Assembly: GCA_030448225.1 (NCBI GenBank)
Contig: JAUJNJ010000073.1
Coordinates: forward strand, 1 to 31,021
Direction: 5' to 3'
Source: Phycisphaerae bacterium
GTDB taxonomy: Bacteria > Planctomycetota > Phycisphaerae > Tepidisphaerales > Tepidisphaeraceae
Length of the DNA: 31,021 bases
How positions within the stretch are numbered: position 1 is the stretch's first letter; the number at the start of each line of letters is the position of its first letter. This document shows positions 1-8,013 of the stretch, in pieces. The notes under the pieces are model-generated. The model ran no database searches. It was not told where the DNA came from and worked only from the letters and a program-made list of their open reading frames with translations. The position numbers and the translations under genes were made by a program.

Positions 1-1
1 C

Positions 2-883
2 GCCGCGACGAGCGACCCGGCGTGGGTCCGCGTCACGCTCATCGCCGCCGCGCTGCTCGTGTTGGTCGTGTTCCTCGTGCTGCCGCTGGCGGTCGTGTTC
101 GTCGAGGCGCTGGCGGCGGGGTGGACGGCGTACTGGGTGCAGGTGTCGGACCCGGCGACGTGGCACGCGATCAAGCTCACGCTCGTCACCGCCGCGATCG
201 CCGTGCCGCTCAACACGCTCTTCGGCGTCGCCGCCGCGTGGTGCCTGACGAAGTTCCGCTTCCCGGGCAAGAGCGTGCTGACGACGCTGATCGACCTGCC
301 GTTCGCGGTCTCGCCGATCGTCGCCGGGCTCACGCTCTGGCTGCTGTTCGGCGCGCAGGGTTGGTTCGGGCCGTGGCTCGGCAAGACGTACGAGCTGTCG
401 CTGCCGCTGCTGGGCACGTACGAGTTCACGCCGCGCGTGATCTTCGCGCTGCCGGGCATCGTGCTGGCGACGGTGTTCATCACGTTCCCGTTCGTCGCGC
501 GGGAGCTGATCCCGCTCATGCAGTCGCAGGGCACCGAGGAGGAACTGGCGGCCCGCGTGCTGGGCGCGCGGGGGTGGCAGACGTTCTGGCGGGTGACGCT
601 GCCGAACATCAAGTGGGGGCTGCTCTACGGCGTGATCCTGTGCAACGCGCGGGCGATGGGGGAGTTCGGCGCGGTCTACGTCGTGTCGAGCCGCGGCCGC
701 GACCAGATCACGCTGCCGCTGCGCGTCGAGCGGGTGTTCTACGAGTCGGTCGTCACCGTCGTCCCCGTGTTCGCCGTCGCGTCGATCCTGGCGGCGCTGG
801 CGGTCGTCACGCTCGTCGTCAAGACGTTCGTCGAGTGGCGCTTCCGCGACGAACTGGCCGCGACGAAGGAGAAGGCGGAGTGA
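2..883 (+). CDS. cysW: Sulfate ABC transporter permease CysW (5' end outside window)
   Basis: Inner-membrane permease subunit of the sulfate/thiosulfate importer, expected to pair with a CysT permease and the CysA ATPase. The frame is open to the left edge, so the true start lies outside the window. The visible part begins in a short polar tail followed by a first membrane segment (from about position 38), and several further hydrophobic segments follow. The cytoplasmic EAA loop that docks on the ATPase is clear at about 535-625 (GTEEELAARVLGARGWQTFW), followed by the CysW-typical LYGVILCNARAMGEFGAV at about 620-680. CysW is preferred over CysT because of this region and because cysA follows directly. 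An internal GTG at 59 would give a 274-residue protein but would cut off part of the N-terminus. A 180-base gap separates it from cysA. Family assignment is firm; the sulfate substrate rests on family similarity. Confidence 0.93.
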   Translation, partial: AATSDPAWVRVTLIAAALLVLVVFLVLPLAVVFVEALAAGWTAYWVQVSDPATWHAIKLTLVTAAIAVPLNTLFGVAAAWCLTKFRFPGKSVLTTLIDLPFAVSPIVAGLTLWLLFGAQGWFGPWLGKTYELSLPLLGTYEFTPRVIFALPGIVLATVFITFPFVARELIPLMQSQGTEEELAARVLGARGWQTFWRVTLPNIKWGLLYGVILCNARAMGEFGAVYVVSSRGRDQITLPLRVERVFYESVVTVVPVFAVASILAALAVVTLVVKTFVEWRFRDELAATKEKAE

Positions 884-957
884 GGGGGGCGAAGCGACGG
901 TGGAGGGTGGAGGACGACCAGAATGTTGCTAGGCAGGGGGCTCCTTCAATCATCGTC

Positions 958-987
958 TGTCTCTCCGTGTCTCCGTGTCTCCGTGGT
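958..987 (+). repeat. Short tandem words (CTCCGTGT) between cysW and cysA
   Basis: Three to four near-identical 8-base words, consensus GTGTCTCC, lie in the 180-base cysW-cysA gap. The reverse complement (ACGGAGAC words) is the same word family as the CGGAGACGCGGAG arms at 11791-11970. Here only one arm is seen, with no inverted partner. Confidence 0.6.
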
Positions 988-1063
988 TCGATGATCTGAT
1001 GCCTCGTCAGCCGTGCCCCGTGTTGAAGCGTCGCGCCCGATCTGACATCCTCTGCACCTTCCG

Positions 1064-2125
1064 ATGAGCATCGAAGTCAACAACGTCAGCAAGACCTTCG
1101 GCAAGTTCCAGGCGCTGAAGGACGTGAGCCTGAAGGTGGAGACGGGCGAGCTCGTGGCGCTGCTCGGGCCGAGCGGCTCGGGCAAGACGACGCTGCTGCG
1201 CGTGATCGCCGGCCTCGAGCAGGCCGACCCGGGCAGCGCGGCGGTGCTGTTCCACGACGAGGACGTGTCGGGGCACAACGTCGGGTCGCGCAAGGTCGGG
1301 TTCGTCTTCCAGCACTACGCGCTGTTCCGGCACATGACGGTCTTCGAGAACGTCGCGTTCGGGCTGAAGGTCCGCCCCTGGCGGCAGCGGCCGGCGCGGG
1401 CGGAGATCCGGCGGCGGGTCGAGGAGTTGCTCGGGCTCGTCCAGCTCGAGGGGCTCGCGGGGCGATACCCGTCGCAGCTGTCGGGCGGGCAGCGGCAGCG
1501 CGTGGCGCTGGCACGCGCGCTGGCGGTGGAGCCGAAGGTGCTGCTGCTCGACGAGCCGTTCGGCGCGCTCGACGCGAAGGTCCGCCGCGAGCTGCGCCGC
1601 TGGCTGCGCCGCCTGCACGACGAGATGCACATCACCACCGTGTTCGTCACGCACGACCAGGAGGAGGCGCTGGAGGTGGCCGACCGGATCGCGGTGATGA
1701 ACCTCGGGCAGATCGAGCAGGTCGGCACGCCCGAGCAGGTCTACGAGCACCCGAGCAGCCCGTTCGTCTACAACTTCCTCGGCAACGTGAACCTGTTCCA
1801 CGGCCGCGTCAGCGAGGGGACGCTGAAGGTGGGCGGCGTGGAGTTCGACGCCGGCGGGGCGGGCGGCGCGGCCGTCGCCTACGTGCGGCCGCACGACGTG
1901 GAGATCGCGCGCGGCGGCAACGGCGACTCGATCCTCGCCAGGGTCCACCACGTCAGCTTCGCCGGCCCGTACGTCCACGTGCACCTGACCCGCCGCGACA
2001 ACGGCGAGGCGATCGACGCCGCGCTGACGCGCGACCGCTATAAGGAACTCGACCTCAAGAGCGGCGACGAGGTGTACGCGAAGCTGCGCAACGCCCGCGT
2101 GTTCGCGGACGATTATTCGATCTGA
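1064..2125 (+). CDS. cysA: Sulfate ABC transporter ATP-binding protein CysA
   Basis: Cytoplasmic ATPase that powers sulfate/thiosulfate import with the CysW permease encoded just upstream. At 353 residues it has normal CysA length. Walker A is GPSGSGKT (residues 35-42), the Q-loop is at Q83, the ABC signature LSGGQ is at 139-143, Walker B VLLLDEP at 159-165 and the switch histidine at H197 in VTHDQEEA. Residues after about 240 form a TOBE-like regulatory domain ([11 protein letters not shown]). The ATG at 1064 is used because the conserved N-terminus ([11 protein letters not shown]) starts there. All catalytic motifs are intact. Molybdate or phosphate importers have similar ATPases, but the adjacent CysW supports sulfate. 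Confidence 0.95.
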   Translation: MSIEVNNVSKTFGKFQALKDVSLKVETGELVALLGPSGSGKTTLLRVIAGLEQADPGSAAVLFHDEDVSGHNVGSRKVGFVFQHYALFRHMTVFENVAFGLKVRPWRQRPARAEIRRRVEELLGLVQLEGLAGRYPSQLSGGQRQRVALARALAVEPKVLLLDEPFGALDAKVRRELRRWLRRLHDEMHITTVFVTHDQEEALEVADRIAVMNLGQIEQVGTPEQVYEHPSSPFVYNFLGNVNLFHGRVSEGTLKVGGVEFDAGGAGGAAVAYVRPHDVEIARGGNGDSILARVHHVSFAGPYVHVHLTRRDNGEAIDAALTRDRYKELDLKSGDEVYAKLRNARVFADDYSI

Positions 2126-2162
2126 GGGGCCGCCTCGTGGGTGGCGGGGTCAGGAAGCAACG

Positions 2163-2277
2163 GTCAAGAGTCAAGGGTCAAGAGTCAGCAGCCGCGCGCC
2201 CGTTCGACACGACGAGAGCCACCGCAATATGCGTAAGGTCCTGTGACTCTTGACTCTTGAGCCTTGACCCTTGACCC
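2163..2277. repeat. Inverted pair of TCAAGAG-word arrays
   Basis: The left arm (2163-2187) is made of GTCAAGA/GTCAAGG words. The right arm (2243-2277) is made of the complementary TTGACTC/TTGACCC words. The two could pair into a hairpin of roughly 25 base pairs with a 55-base loop. It fills the convergent gap between cysA and the minus-strand lipoprotein gene, where no ordinary terminator is visible, so it could end transcription from both sides; that role is inference. Confidence 0.75.
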
Positions 2278-2286
2278 GCCCCGCCC

Positions 2287-2901
2287 TTACACCCGCTTCC
2301 GGTGGAACCGGAACTCGTCGGTGAATCGTTCGTCGCCGCGCTCGTAGACGAGCACGAGCCGGGCGTCGGTCTCGCCCTCCCAGCGCCAGAAGGTGGCGTC
2401 GTTGGGGTCGTAGACGTTGTAGTACCGCGGGCCGAAGTCGTCGTGGAGCGAGCCGCCGTAGCCGAAGCCGCGGCGGCCGTGGTAGGCGCGGCTGTAGCCG
2501 ACGCCGATGCCGAAGCCGAACGTCGACCCGCGGGTCCGCACCTGCGCCGGGGCCGGCGGCAGGATCAACTTGACGTGGCTGCCCGGCGGGATCGTCCGCC
2601 CGTCGAGCGGGTGACTCTCGCCGCCCGGGTCGACCACGAAGCTGTCCTCGCCGAGCAGTTTCACCGGCTCGTCGGCCCGGTTGTAGATCAACATCACCAG
2701 CCGGTTGTCCGACGTCTGGAGCCGGTACTCCAGCTCGCCGATCGGGAACCGCACGGGCGCCTTCGATCCGACGCGCTGCGACAGGTCCGGCGGCTCGACG
2801 ACGTCGTACTCGTACCGCACGCACCCGCCGAGCGCCGCAGCGGAGCACGCGACGATCAGCACCCGTGACAGCACGAACGAGCGAGCCGGCGTCGTCAACA
2901 T
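2287..2901 (-). CDS. Hypothetical lipoprotein
   Basis: About 204 residues. The start at 2901 is chosen because an AGGA Shine-Dalgarno core lies 8 bases upstream; an alternative ATG at 2910 has its purines too close. The N-terminus is a signal peptide (R13, then VLIVACSAAA) with the lipobox LGGC (residues 24-27), so C27 should be lipidated. The mature part looks beta-rich, with a region on polarity and bonding (LVMLIYNRADEPVKLLG) and a Gly/Tyr-rich stretch (GFGIGVGYSRAYHGRRGFGYGG). No known family is recognised. It is convergent with cysA and follows, on the same strand, the glycine-zipper lipoprotein at 3200-3898, from which it is separated by two strong terminators, so the two are probably transcribed separately. 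Confidence 0.75.
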   Translation of the reverse strand: MLTTPARSFVLSRVLIVACSAAALGGCVRYEYDVVEPPDLSQRVGSKAPVRFPIGELEYRLQTSDNRLVMLIYNRADEPVKLLGEDSFVVDPGGESHPLDGRTIPPGSHVKLILPPAPAQVRTRGSTFGFGIGVGYSRAYHGRRGFGYGGSLHDDFGPRYYNVYDPNDATFWRWEGETDARLVLVYERGDERFTDEFRFHRKRV

Positions 2902-3001
2902 CGTGTTCATCCTGCCAGAACGACAACGCGCCCGCGACAAGGTTTGCCGCCGCGCCGGACAAGGGTTCTACCCGGCGCTCCGCTCGATCACGTTCTTCAG
3001 G

Positions 3002-3028
3002 AAAAACCGCGGGAGAAAGCTCCCGCGG
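3002..3028 (-). terminator. Rho-independent terminator (minus strand)
   Basis: Read on the minus strand, CCGCGGGAG-CTTT-CTCCCGCGG is a perfect 9-base stem followed by TTTTT. It lies about 95 bases beyond another minus-strand terminator (3123-3168), with no protein gene between them. Confidence 0.8.
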
Positions 3029-3122
3029 CGTTCGAAGACGCGATACGAGCGGCGAACGTTCCCGACCCGATCGGGAACTCGCGCCGGCTCAAGAATCCGA
3101 TCAAGGCCGAACCTTTGGTGCC

Positions 3123-3168
3123 AAAAAAGCGGCCGACGCCGCGACTTTAGGTCGCGTGCGTCGGCCGC
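3123..3168 (-). terminator. Rho-independent terminator of the glycine-zipper lipoprotein gene
   Basis: On the minus strand an 11-base stem (GCGGCCGACGC / GCGTCGGCCGC) encloses a second stem (GCGACC around a TAAA loop) and is followed by TTTTTT. It starts about 32 bases after the stop of the gene at 3200-3898. Confidence 0.9.
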
Positions 3169-3199
3169 CGGTTGAGGTTCGCGCGGACAAAAGTCGTCG

Positions 3200-3898
3200 T
3201 TACCGCGCCAGGCTGCGGGCGTCGTCGCGGTCGCGGTCGTAGCGATCGCTCGTGCGCTCGATCCGCGTGTCGTCGATGCGGTCGGCGTCGCGGTCGAGGT
3301 CCCGGTCGAGTCGGCGGTCGCTCGGCGACTGGGTGTCCGACGCGGTCTGGGCGGCGTAATCCTGGTTCATCACGCGCATCTCGCGGATCACCGTGCGGCT
3401 GACGCCGCGGTCCTCGAGGTAACGCTCCTGCTGCTCGGTCAGCTCGAAGACCTGCTGCGTCCGTTCGAGGCGGGCGACCATCTCCTGTTCGCTGAGGTCG
3501 GCCCGCTGCAGCGCCACGACCTCGTCGAGCGTGACGAAGCCGTCCTCGTTGAGGTCCGCCGTGCGCGTGTTGTTCACGTCCTCCACGCGGGCGGGGTTGC
3601 GCTCGGCCCGTTCGGACGCGGCGATGGCCTCCTCGCGGCTCTTCTCGTCGCCCTTGCCGGTGATCTTGTCCTTGTTGGCGCCGATGAGGTACCCGCCGCC
3701 CGCGCCCAGCGCGCCGCCGATGAGCGCGCCGAGGCCGCGGTTGTTCTTCGACAGCGCCGCGCCCGCCAGCGCGCCGCCGACGCCGCCGATCACGGCCCCT
3801 TGTTCCTTGTCGCCGCCGGGCAAGCTGCTGCACCCGACGAGCGGCCCGACGGTCAGCGAGCCCATCAGGGCCAACGCGGTCATTTTCTGCTTCAGCAT
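3200..3898 (-). CDS. Glycine-zipper lipoprotein with an EF-hand
   Basis: 232 residues from the ATG at 3898, which has the Shine-Dalgarno AAAGGAG 8 bases upstream. The signal peptide carries the lipobox LVGC (residues 20-23), so C23 should anchor it in a membrane. Residues about 34-75 form a glycine zipper (GGVGGALAGAALS and GALIGGALGAGGGYLIG) of the type that packs in membranes. Residues 115-126 (DLNEDGFVTLDE) are a canonical calcium-binding EF-hand loop with D115, N117, D119 and E126. The C-terminus is an Arg/Asp-rich repetitive tail (DRDLDRDADR). The gene stands alone, with its own terminator and a candidate sigma-54 type promoter. A role in envelope stability or calcium response is possible but not shown. 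Confidence 0.85.
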   Translation of the reverse strand: MLKQKMTALALMGSLTVGPLVGCSSLPGGDKEQGAVIGGVGGALAGAALSKNNRGLGALIGGALGAGGGYLIGANKDKITGKGDEKSREEAIAASERAERNPARVEDVNNTRTADLNEDGFVTLDEVVALQRADLSEQEMVARLERTQQVFELTEQQERYLEDRGVSRTVIREMRVMNQDYAAQTASDTQSPSDRRLDRDLDRDADRIDDTRIERTSDRYDRDRDDARSLAR

Positions 3899-3945
3899 CA
3901 GATACTCCTTTGACAAAGGCCCGGTCGGGCCGCCGGGCCAGGTAT

Positions 3946-3961
3946 TGCGAAGCGCGTGCCA
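3946..3961 (-). promoter_or_regulatory. Candidate sigma-54 type promoter for the glycine-zipper lipoprotein
   Basis: On the minus strand TGGCAC-GCGCT-TCGCA matches the sigma-54 consensus TGGCAC-N5-TTGCA at 10 of 11 fixed positions, keeping the invariant GG and GC at the right distance. A start near 3935 would give a leader of about 37 bases before the ATG. No enhancer site or activator gene is seen here, and chance matches occur in GC-rich DNA. Confidence 0.35.
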
Positions 3962-4103
3962 ACGTGTGCTCGATCACCGAGGGCAAATCCACGGAATCGG
4001 AAGTGCGCTCGGTGGATGCTGCGGCTAGCGGGGAGAATGTTCCGCTGGAATTGGTTAGGTTCCCTTGTCGCAGCCGGCGGTGGTGCGTGGTTGCGGTGGT
4101 GGT

Positions 4104-4140
4104 GCGGTCACGGCGGGCTTGCCCGCCGGCTAAATGGGAG
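4104..4140 (+). repeat. Dispersed palindromic repeat, family 2, copy 1
   Basis: GCGGTCACGGCGGGC-TTG-CCCGCCGG-CTAAATGGG has a hairpin core CGGCGGG/CCCGCCG. A second copy lies inverted at 23061-23095. The rest of the gap 3962-4288 shows no gene or other clear signal. Confidence 0.7.
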
Positions 4141-4288
4141 GGGCTACACCCTTGGGTCTGACCGCAGTTGTTCGTCGTCCTTCGTCGAGACGACCGACCA
4201 GACGCCGCGCCGCACGGAAGCCTTCGGCGGCAACGTCGGTCACTCCCGGCGTTACCGCGGCGGCGGGGCATCGGGTAACGTCGTCGAC

Positions 4289-4996
4289 GTGACACGTCTC
4301 GCCCGCAACGGCCGGTCGACGCGACGACCGGGGTTCATCCTGCTGTTCGGCGCGCGGCCGATCGTCTCGCGCGAGTCGGGGGAGGCGATCCGCACCCGCT
4401 GCCCGCGCTGCGGCCAAGAGGCCGACCTGCACGCCAACGGCGTGCGGCACTGGTTCACGATCTTCTTCATCCCGGTCTTCCCGATCTCCGGCAAGCGGGT
4501 CGTCTGCACGTGCGGCAACTGCGGCGCCGAGTTCCCCGTCTCGCCCGACGAGCTGCGCGCCCAGCTCGCCGCCGCCGGCCGCCAGCAGAACGAGCGGGCG
4601 ATCGCGCTGTACAACAGCCTGCGCGCGTCGCCGGCGAACGCGATCACGCTCAACGAGCTGATGACGATCTACGCGTCGACGAGCGAGTTCGACTCGGCCA
4701 TCGCCGTGGCGGGCGAGTTCCCGCAGGCGCTGCACAACAGCGAGCAGTGCATGACGACGCTCGGCCGCGTCTACCTCGCCCGCAACCGCCACGCCGAGGC
4801 GCTGCAGTGGCTGAACGCCGCCGTCGAGCGCAACCCGATGCTGGCCGAGGCGCAGTACTACAAGGCGCTGACGCACCTGCTGGTTACCCCGCCCGACACC
4901 GCAGCCGCCGTCGCCGCCGCCCGGGCCGCGCGGTCGGGCGGCTACCCGGGCGCCGACGGGCTGCTCCGCGAGGCCGAGGCGAAAGCCCGAGGTTAA
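4289..4996 (+). CDS. Zinc-ribbon and TPR-like protein
   Basis: About 235 residues from the GTG at 4289. This start is chosen because relatives with this zinc ribbon begin just before the FILLFGAR segment, while the open frame further upstream reads like non-coding sequence. Residues 38-78 form a zinc ribbon with CPRC (C38, C41) and CTCGNC (C73, C75, C78), separated by a hydrophobic strand (HWFTIFFIPVFPISG) typical of the zinc_ribbon_15 type. Residues about 110-230 form TPR-like helices (ALYNSLRASPANAITLNELM; ALQWLNAAVERNPMLAEAQY). No catalytic site is seen. It is probably a cytoplasmic scaffold or adaptor. A gap of 285 bases without a clear signal separates it from the next gene. Confidence 0.7.
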   Translation: MTRLARNGRSTRRPGFILLFGARPIVSRESGEAIRTRCPRCGQEADLHANGVRHWFTIFFIPVFPISGKRVVCTCGNCGAEFPVSPDELRAQLAAAGRQQNERAIALYNSLRASPANAITLNELMTIYASTSEFDSAIAVAGEFPQALHNSEQCMTTLGRVYLARNRHAEALQWLNAAVERNPMLAEAQYYKALTHLLVTPPDTAAAVAAARAARSGGYPGADGLLREAEAKARG

Positions 4997-5281
4997 AAAC
5001 TATCTGGCGCGGGGCGGGGGCACGAGCGAGCCAACGCTTAAGAGACGTGAGACGTCAAGGCGACCGCGCGCGATCGCCGCGTGGCAGCCGCTCGGCGGTT
5101 TCGCAACGAGGCGCGCGCTTCGATCCCCGCCATTGCACGTCGACTCGCGGGCAAGCGATGCAGGGCGCGGCGCGTCCGAATCATTTCAGCATTGCGGTGA
5201 CGCAGGGCTCAACCGTCCGGCGCCGGGCGGGTACAAACGAGCGGCGCGGGCACGCCGGGGGAAAGTCGTCAAAGGCACAGC

Positions 5282-6514
5282 ATGGGCATCGAGAACCTGA
5301 AGCGTTGGCATTGGGTGGTGATCGCCGTCGGCGTCGGCCTGCTGGCGGCGTGGGTGCAGTTGCAGGTGGGGCCGCAGGGGTTGCAGAGCCGCTACGCGAC
5401 GATCGGGCAGGACGAGCTCGAGTCGCACGCGCTGGGCGTGCAGCGGTGGGGGCGGTCGCGGTACCCGGTGGAGAACATCGAGGTCTACCCGGTGGAGGGG
5501 GGCCGGACGATGGTGACGGCCGACGTCCCCGACCGCGCCGGCCCGAAGCGCGACGAGGGCCGCCGCTGGACGCTGCGCTACCTGAAGCACCAGCTCGTCA
5601 CGTCCACGCCCTACGTGCCGATCACGCCGCTGCCCGACCCGCCGCACCTCCGCTACCGCTTCGACGCGCAGGACCGGCGGACCAACCCCGGCCGCGACGT
5701 GCGGGTCGGCGGCTGGGAGCCCGCCGGGCGCGGCGCGCGCGACCCCGGCGCCGACGGCGCCGAGTTCGAGTTCCCGCTCCGCCGGGCGGCGGCCGACCTG
5801 ACCGTCCGCGTCGCGCAGGAGTCCGCCGCGCGGGGGGCGGATCTGAAGCTGACGCTCAACGGCAAGCCGGTGGGCTCCCTCAAGCCCGACGCCCGCGACG
5901 GCGCCGCGTGGCGGGCGGCGGTCCCGGCCGAGTTCTTCGTTGATGGCAAGCAGACCCTGAAGATCGCGCGCGGCGCGACGGCGGTGGCCGTCGCCGGGAT
6001 CGACCTGATCAACCCGCGGTACGGCGTCGCCGACTTCCTCGCCGACGCCAAACAGCGAAACGCGAAGCTCGACTACGCCTACAAGGGAAGCTGGGAGCCG
6101 GCCAAGGCGTACGCCTACTGGACGATCGGCAGCCTGATCGTCGTCGGCGGCATCTGGCCGACGGTCCTGAACCTCCTGATCGGCGCCGGCCTCGGTCGCC
6201 CGGCCAAGGAGCCCGAGTACGATTTGAGCCGCTTCAAGGGCGAGCCCGAGAAGGCCGCCGCCCCGCCCGCCGCGGCCGACGGCGCGAGCCTGCAATCGAT
6301 GACCGACCAGCTCGAGGCCGACCTCCTCGCCGGGGCCGCGGCCCGCGGTGCCGCCGCCGAAGAAGCGGCCGAAGCCGAGCGCGTCCGCGTCCTCGACACC
6401 TCGCCCGTCGAATCCGCCGCCGTGGCGGGCGCCGACGCGGACAAGGAGTACGGCGGCGAGTATTACCCGGTCGTCCGAAAGGTCGAGCGGGGCGAGCATA
6501 AGCACGGCGAGTAG
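5282..6514 (+). CDS. Hypothetical membrane protein with two membrane segments
   Basis: 410 residues. The ATG at 5282 has a weak AAAGG about 7-8 bases upstream. One membrane segment lies at residues about 10-25 (WVVIAVGVGLLAAWVQL). A large outside domain follows, containing an immunoglobulin- or carbohydrate-binding-like stretch (LKLTLNGKPVGSLKPD, then a backbone of FFVDGKQTLKIARG). A second membrane segment is at about 280-305 (SLIVVGGIWPTVLNLLIGAG), and a charged Ala/Glu-rich cytoplasmic tail ends the protein. No known family is recognised. Codon use matches neighbouring genes. It is followed within 45 bases by a small membrane protein gene and may share its transcript. Confidence 0.8.
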   Translation: MGIENLKRWHWVVIAVGVGLLAAWVQLQVGPQGLQSRYATIGQDELESHALGVQRWGRSRYPVENIEVYPVEGGRTMVTADVPDRAGPKRDEGRRWTLRYLKHQLVTSTPYVPITPLPDPPHLRYRFDAQDRRTNPGRDVRVGGWEPAGRGARDPGADGAEFEFPLRRAAADLTVRVAQESAARGADLKLTLNGKPVGSLKPDARDGAAWRAAVPAEFFVDGKQTLKIARGATAVAVAGIDLINPRYGVADFLADAKQRNAKLDYAYKGSWEPAKAYAYWTIGSLIVVGGIWPTVLNLLIGAGLGRPAKEPEYDLSRFKGEPEKAAAPPAAADGASLQSMTDQLEADLLAGAAARGAAAEEAAEAERVRVLDTSPVESAAVAGADADKEYGGEYYPVVRKVERGEHKHGE

Positions 6515-6557
6515 GTGGATCGACTCGCGATCCGCATCGTCGCACCACGAGCCAAGC

Positions 6558-6806
6558 GTGCTGCCGGCGACCGTCCAGAAAGTGTTGGCGACTGGCCTGC
6601 TCCTTGGCCTCATCGTCCTGAACTGGGTGGCGGTCATGCGGCCGGTGACCCGGTGGGCGGTGCTGCACGACGCCTACACCTCCGCCGAGATCAGGGAAGG
6701 GAACATCCGCGTGGCCCGACTCTTCGGTCGGCGGTCGGTCATCTTCTCCAACGGAGAGCGCCGCGAGTTCGGGCTGATGGTGGAGATCGTTGGGGGCGCG
6801 ATGTAG
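6558..6806 (+). CDS. Small hypothetical membrane protein
   Basis: About 82 residues from a GTG at 6558, with a weak ribosome site. One membrane segment (VLATGLLLGLIVLNWVAVM) is followed by a short soluble part with a predicted beta pattern (GNIRVARLFGRRSVIFSNGERREFGL). The frame remains open upstream within the preceding gene, so the start is uncertain; an ATG at about 6636 is another option. No family is recognised. It lies 43 bases after the two-segment membrane protein, which suggests joint transcription. Confidence 0.45.
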   Translation: MLPATVQKVLATGLLLGLIVLNWVAVMRPVTRWAVLHDAYTSAEIREGNIRVARLFGRRSVIFSNGERREFGLMVEIVGGAM

Positions 6807-7067
6807 TTAGGCGGTTTCGCCGCGGCGGCGGGCATCGTCGCTCTCGTCTCGGGTCGACACCTGCCGGCGGCGCACGCGACGCTCTTCCGCCGGCCGGCCG
6901 CGGGGCCGGTCATCAAGATTCGTCGGCGCACGTGATCGACGGCCCGCCCACTCCGCGACAGGCGGAAACGCAAAGGTGGCTCGCCGCTCGCCTGCACGCC
7001 GGCGGCGTCCTAGGTCGCGTTGCCCGACCCCTCCAGGCACTTCTCGCCCGAACGACGCGTCTGTCCC

Positions 7068-7095
7068 TTGCCCCGGCGCCGCGGGCCGATATACT
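7068..7095 (+). promoter_or_regulatory. Candidate promoter of rpsD
   Basis: TTGCCC (7068-7073), a 16-base spacer and TATACT (7090-7095) match the housekeeping consensus at 4 of 6 and 5 of 6 positions. Transcription from near 7102 would give rpsD a leader of about 275 bases containing the inverted repeat at 7205-7320. The rest of 6807-7378 shows no supportable gene. Confidence 0.4.
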
Positions 7096-7204
7096 TCTCC
7101 TCCCCCTCTGTTAGAGCGGTTCAGCCGGATTTCGGCCCGTGCGGAGGGGCCGCGTCGCATGCCTCAGAACCATGCATCGCGGCAAAGGCGTATAAGACGA
7201 CGAA

Positions 7205-7320
7205 GGCAGATTGCGGATTGCGGATTTTGGATTGAAAACGGAAAGGGATGCCGCACGGCGGTTCCACCGTCTTCAAATCCAAAATCCGCAATCCAAAATC
7301 CAAAATCTCATTCCCTTCCG
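7205..7320. repeat. Inverted pair of GGATTG-word arrays in the rpsD leader
   Basis: The left arm (7205-7248) is GATTGCGGATTGCGGATTTTGG and similar words. The right arm (7272-7320) is the complementary AATCCAAAATCCGCAATCC. With a loop of about 25 bases the arms could form a hairpin over 35 base pairs long, ending about 60 bases before the rpsD start. Translated, the right arm gives the IQNPQSKIQN type of nonsense peptide, which explains the false upstream extension of the rpsD frame. Confidence 0.8.
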
Positions 7321-7378
7321 TCGCCTCGCAAGTCCTGAGTCGGGCGCACGCACTGTCGCCCGTAGAAAGCGTTTTCCC

Positions 7379-7975
7379 ATGGGTCGTTATACGGGTCCGA
7401 AGGTTCGGCTCTCGCGCCGCTGCGGCGCGCCGATCGCCGACATCGCCAAGCACACCGGCAAGGAACTCACGCTCCCCGGCATGCACGGCTACCGCGGCCG
7501 CCGCAACACCGAGTACGGCGTCCGCCTCATCGAGAAGCAGAAGCTTCGTTACTACTATGGGATGCAGGAGAAGCAGTTCCGCCGCTTCCTCGACATCGCC
7601 AAGAAGAGCAAGGGCAACACCGCCAGCACGCTCATGCAGGTGCTGGAACTGCGGCTGGACAACGTCCTGCGGCGCCTCGGCGTCGGCCGGACGATCTGGG
7701 CCACCCGCCAGATCGTCGCCCACGGCCACGTGATCCTCAACGGCCGCAAGACCGACATCGCCAGCGCCCGCGTCGAGCCGGGCGACACGATCACGTTCAA
7801 GGAATCGATCCACAAGGTGCTCCGCGAGAACATGGAGCAGAACGCCGGCCACAACGTCCCCGGCTGGATCGAGTGGAACCCCGCCCAGCTCACCGCCAAG
7901 ATCAACGCCATGCCCACCCCGGAGGACGTGCCCTTCGAGGTCAACATGAACCTCATCATCGAGTTCTACCGGTAA
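7379..7975 (+). CDS. rpsD: 30S ribosomal protein S4
   Basis: Primary 16S rRNA-binding protein of the small ribosomal subunit. 198 residues, close to the usual 200-206. The ATG at 7379 is chosen because the conserved MGRYTGPKVRLSRR begins there. The S4 RNA-binding domain follows at about residues 95-160 (RLDNVLRRLGVGRT, then HVILNGRKTDIAS), and the C-terminus EVNMNLIIEFYR matches the family. The N-terminal region lacks the zinc-binding cysteines of some S4 forms (C-minus type). It stands alone here, away from the rpsM-rpsK-rpoA neighbours common in bacteria, with a long leader and its own terminator. The ribosome-binding site is weak (GAAAG). Confidence 0.97.
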   Translation: MGRYTGPKVRLSRRCGAPIADIAKHTGKELTLPGMHGYRGRRNTEYGVRLIEKQKLRYYYGMQEKQFRRFLDIAKKSKGNTASTLMQVLELRLDNVLRRLGVGRTIWATRQIVAHGHVILNGRKTDIASARVEPGDTITFKESIHKVLRENMEQNAGHNVPGWIEWNPAQLTAKINAMPTPEDVPFEVNMNLIIEFYR

Positions 7976-8013
7976 GCAGCCGAAAGGCTCCTCCCGGCTC
8001 GCTCGACTGATCA

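Noticed and set aside
22..999. Plus-strand frame overlapping cysW
   Set aside because: Arg/Ala/Gly-rich shadow frame with no domain; cysW is unmistakable in the other frame.
4510..5943. Plus-strand frame of 477 codons across the TPR gene and the next gene
   Set aside because: Shadow of two real genes, low-complexity Arg/Ala/Pro sequence, and it runs through the intergenic gap.
7211..7378. N-terminal extension of the rpsD frame
   Set aside because: The extension is a translation of the GGATTG-word repeat (IQNPQSKIQN type). S4 homology begins at 7379.
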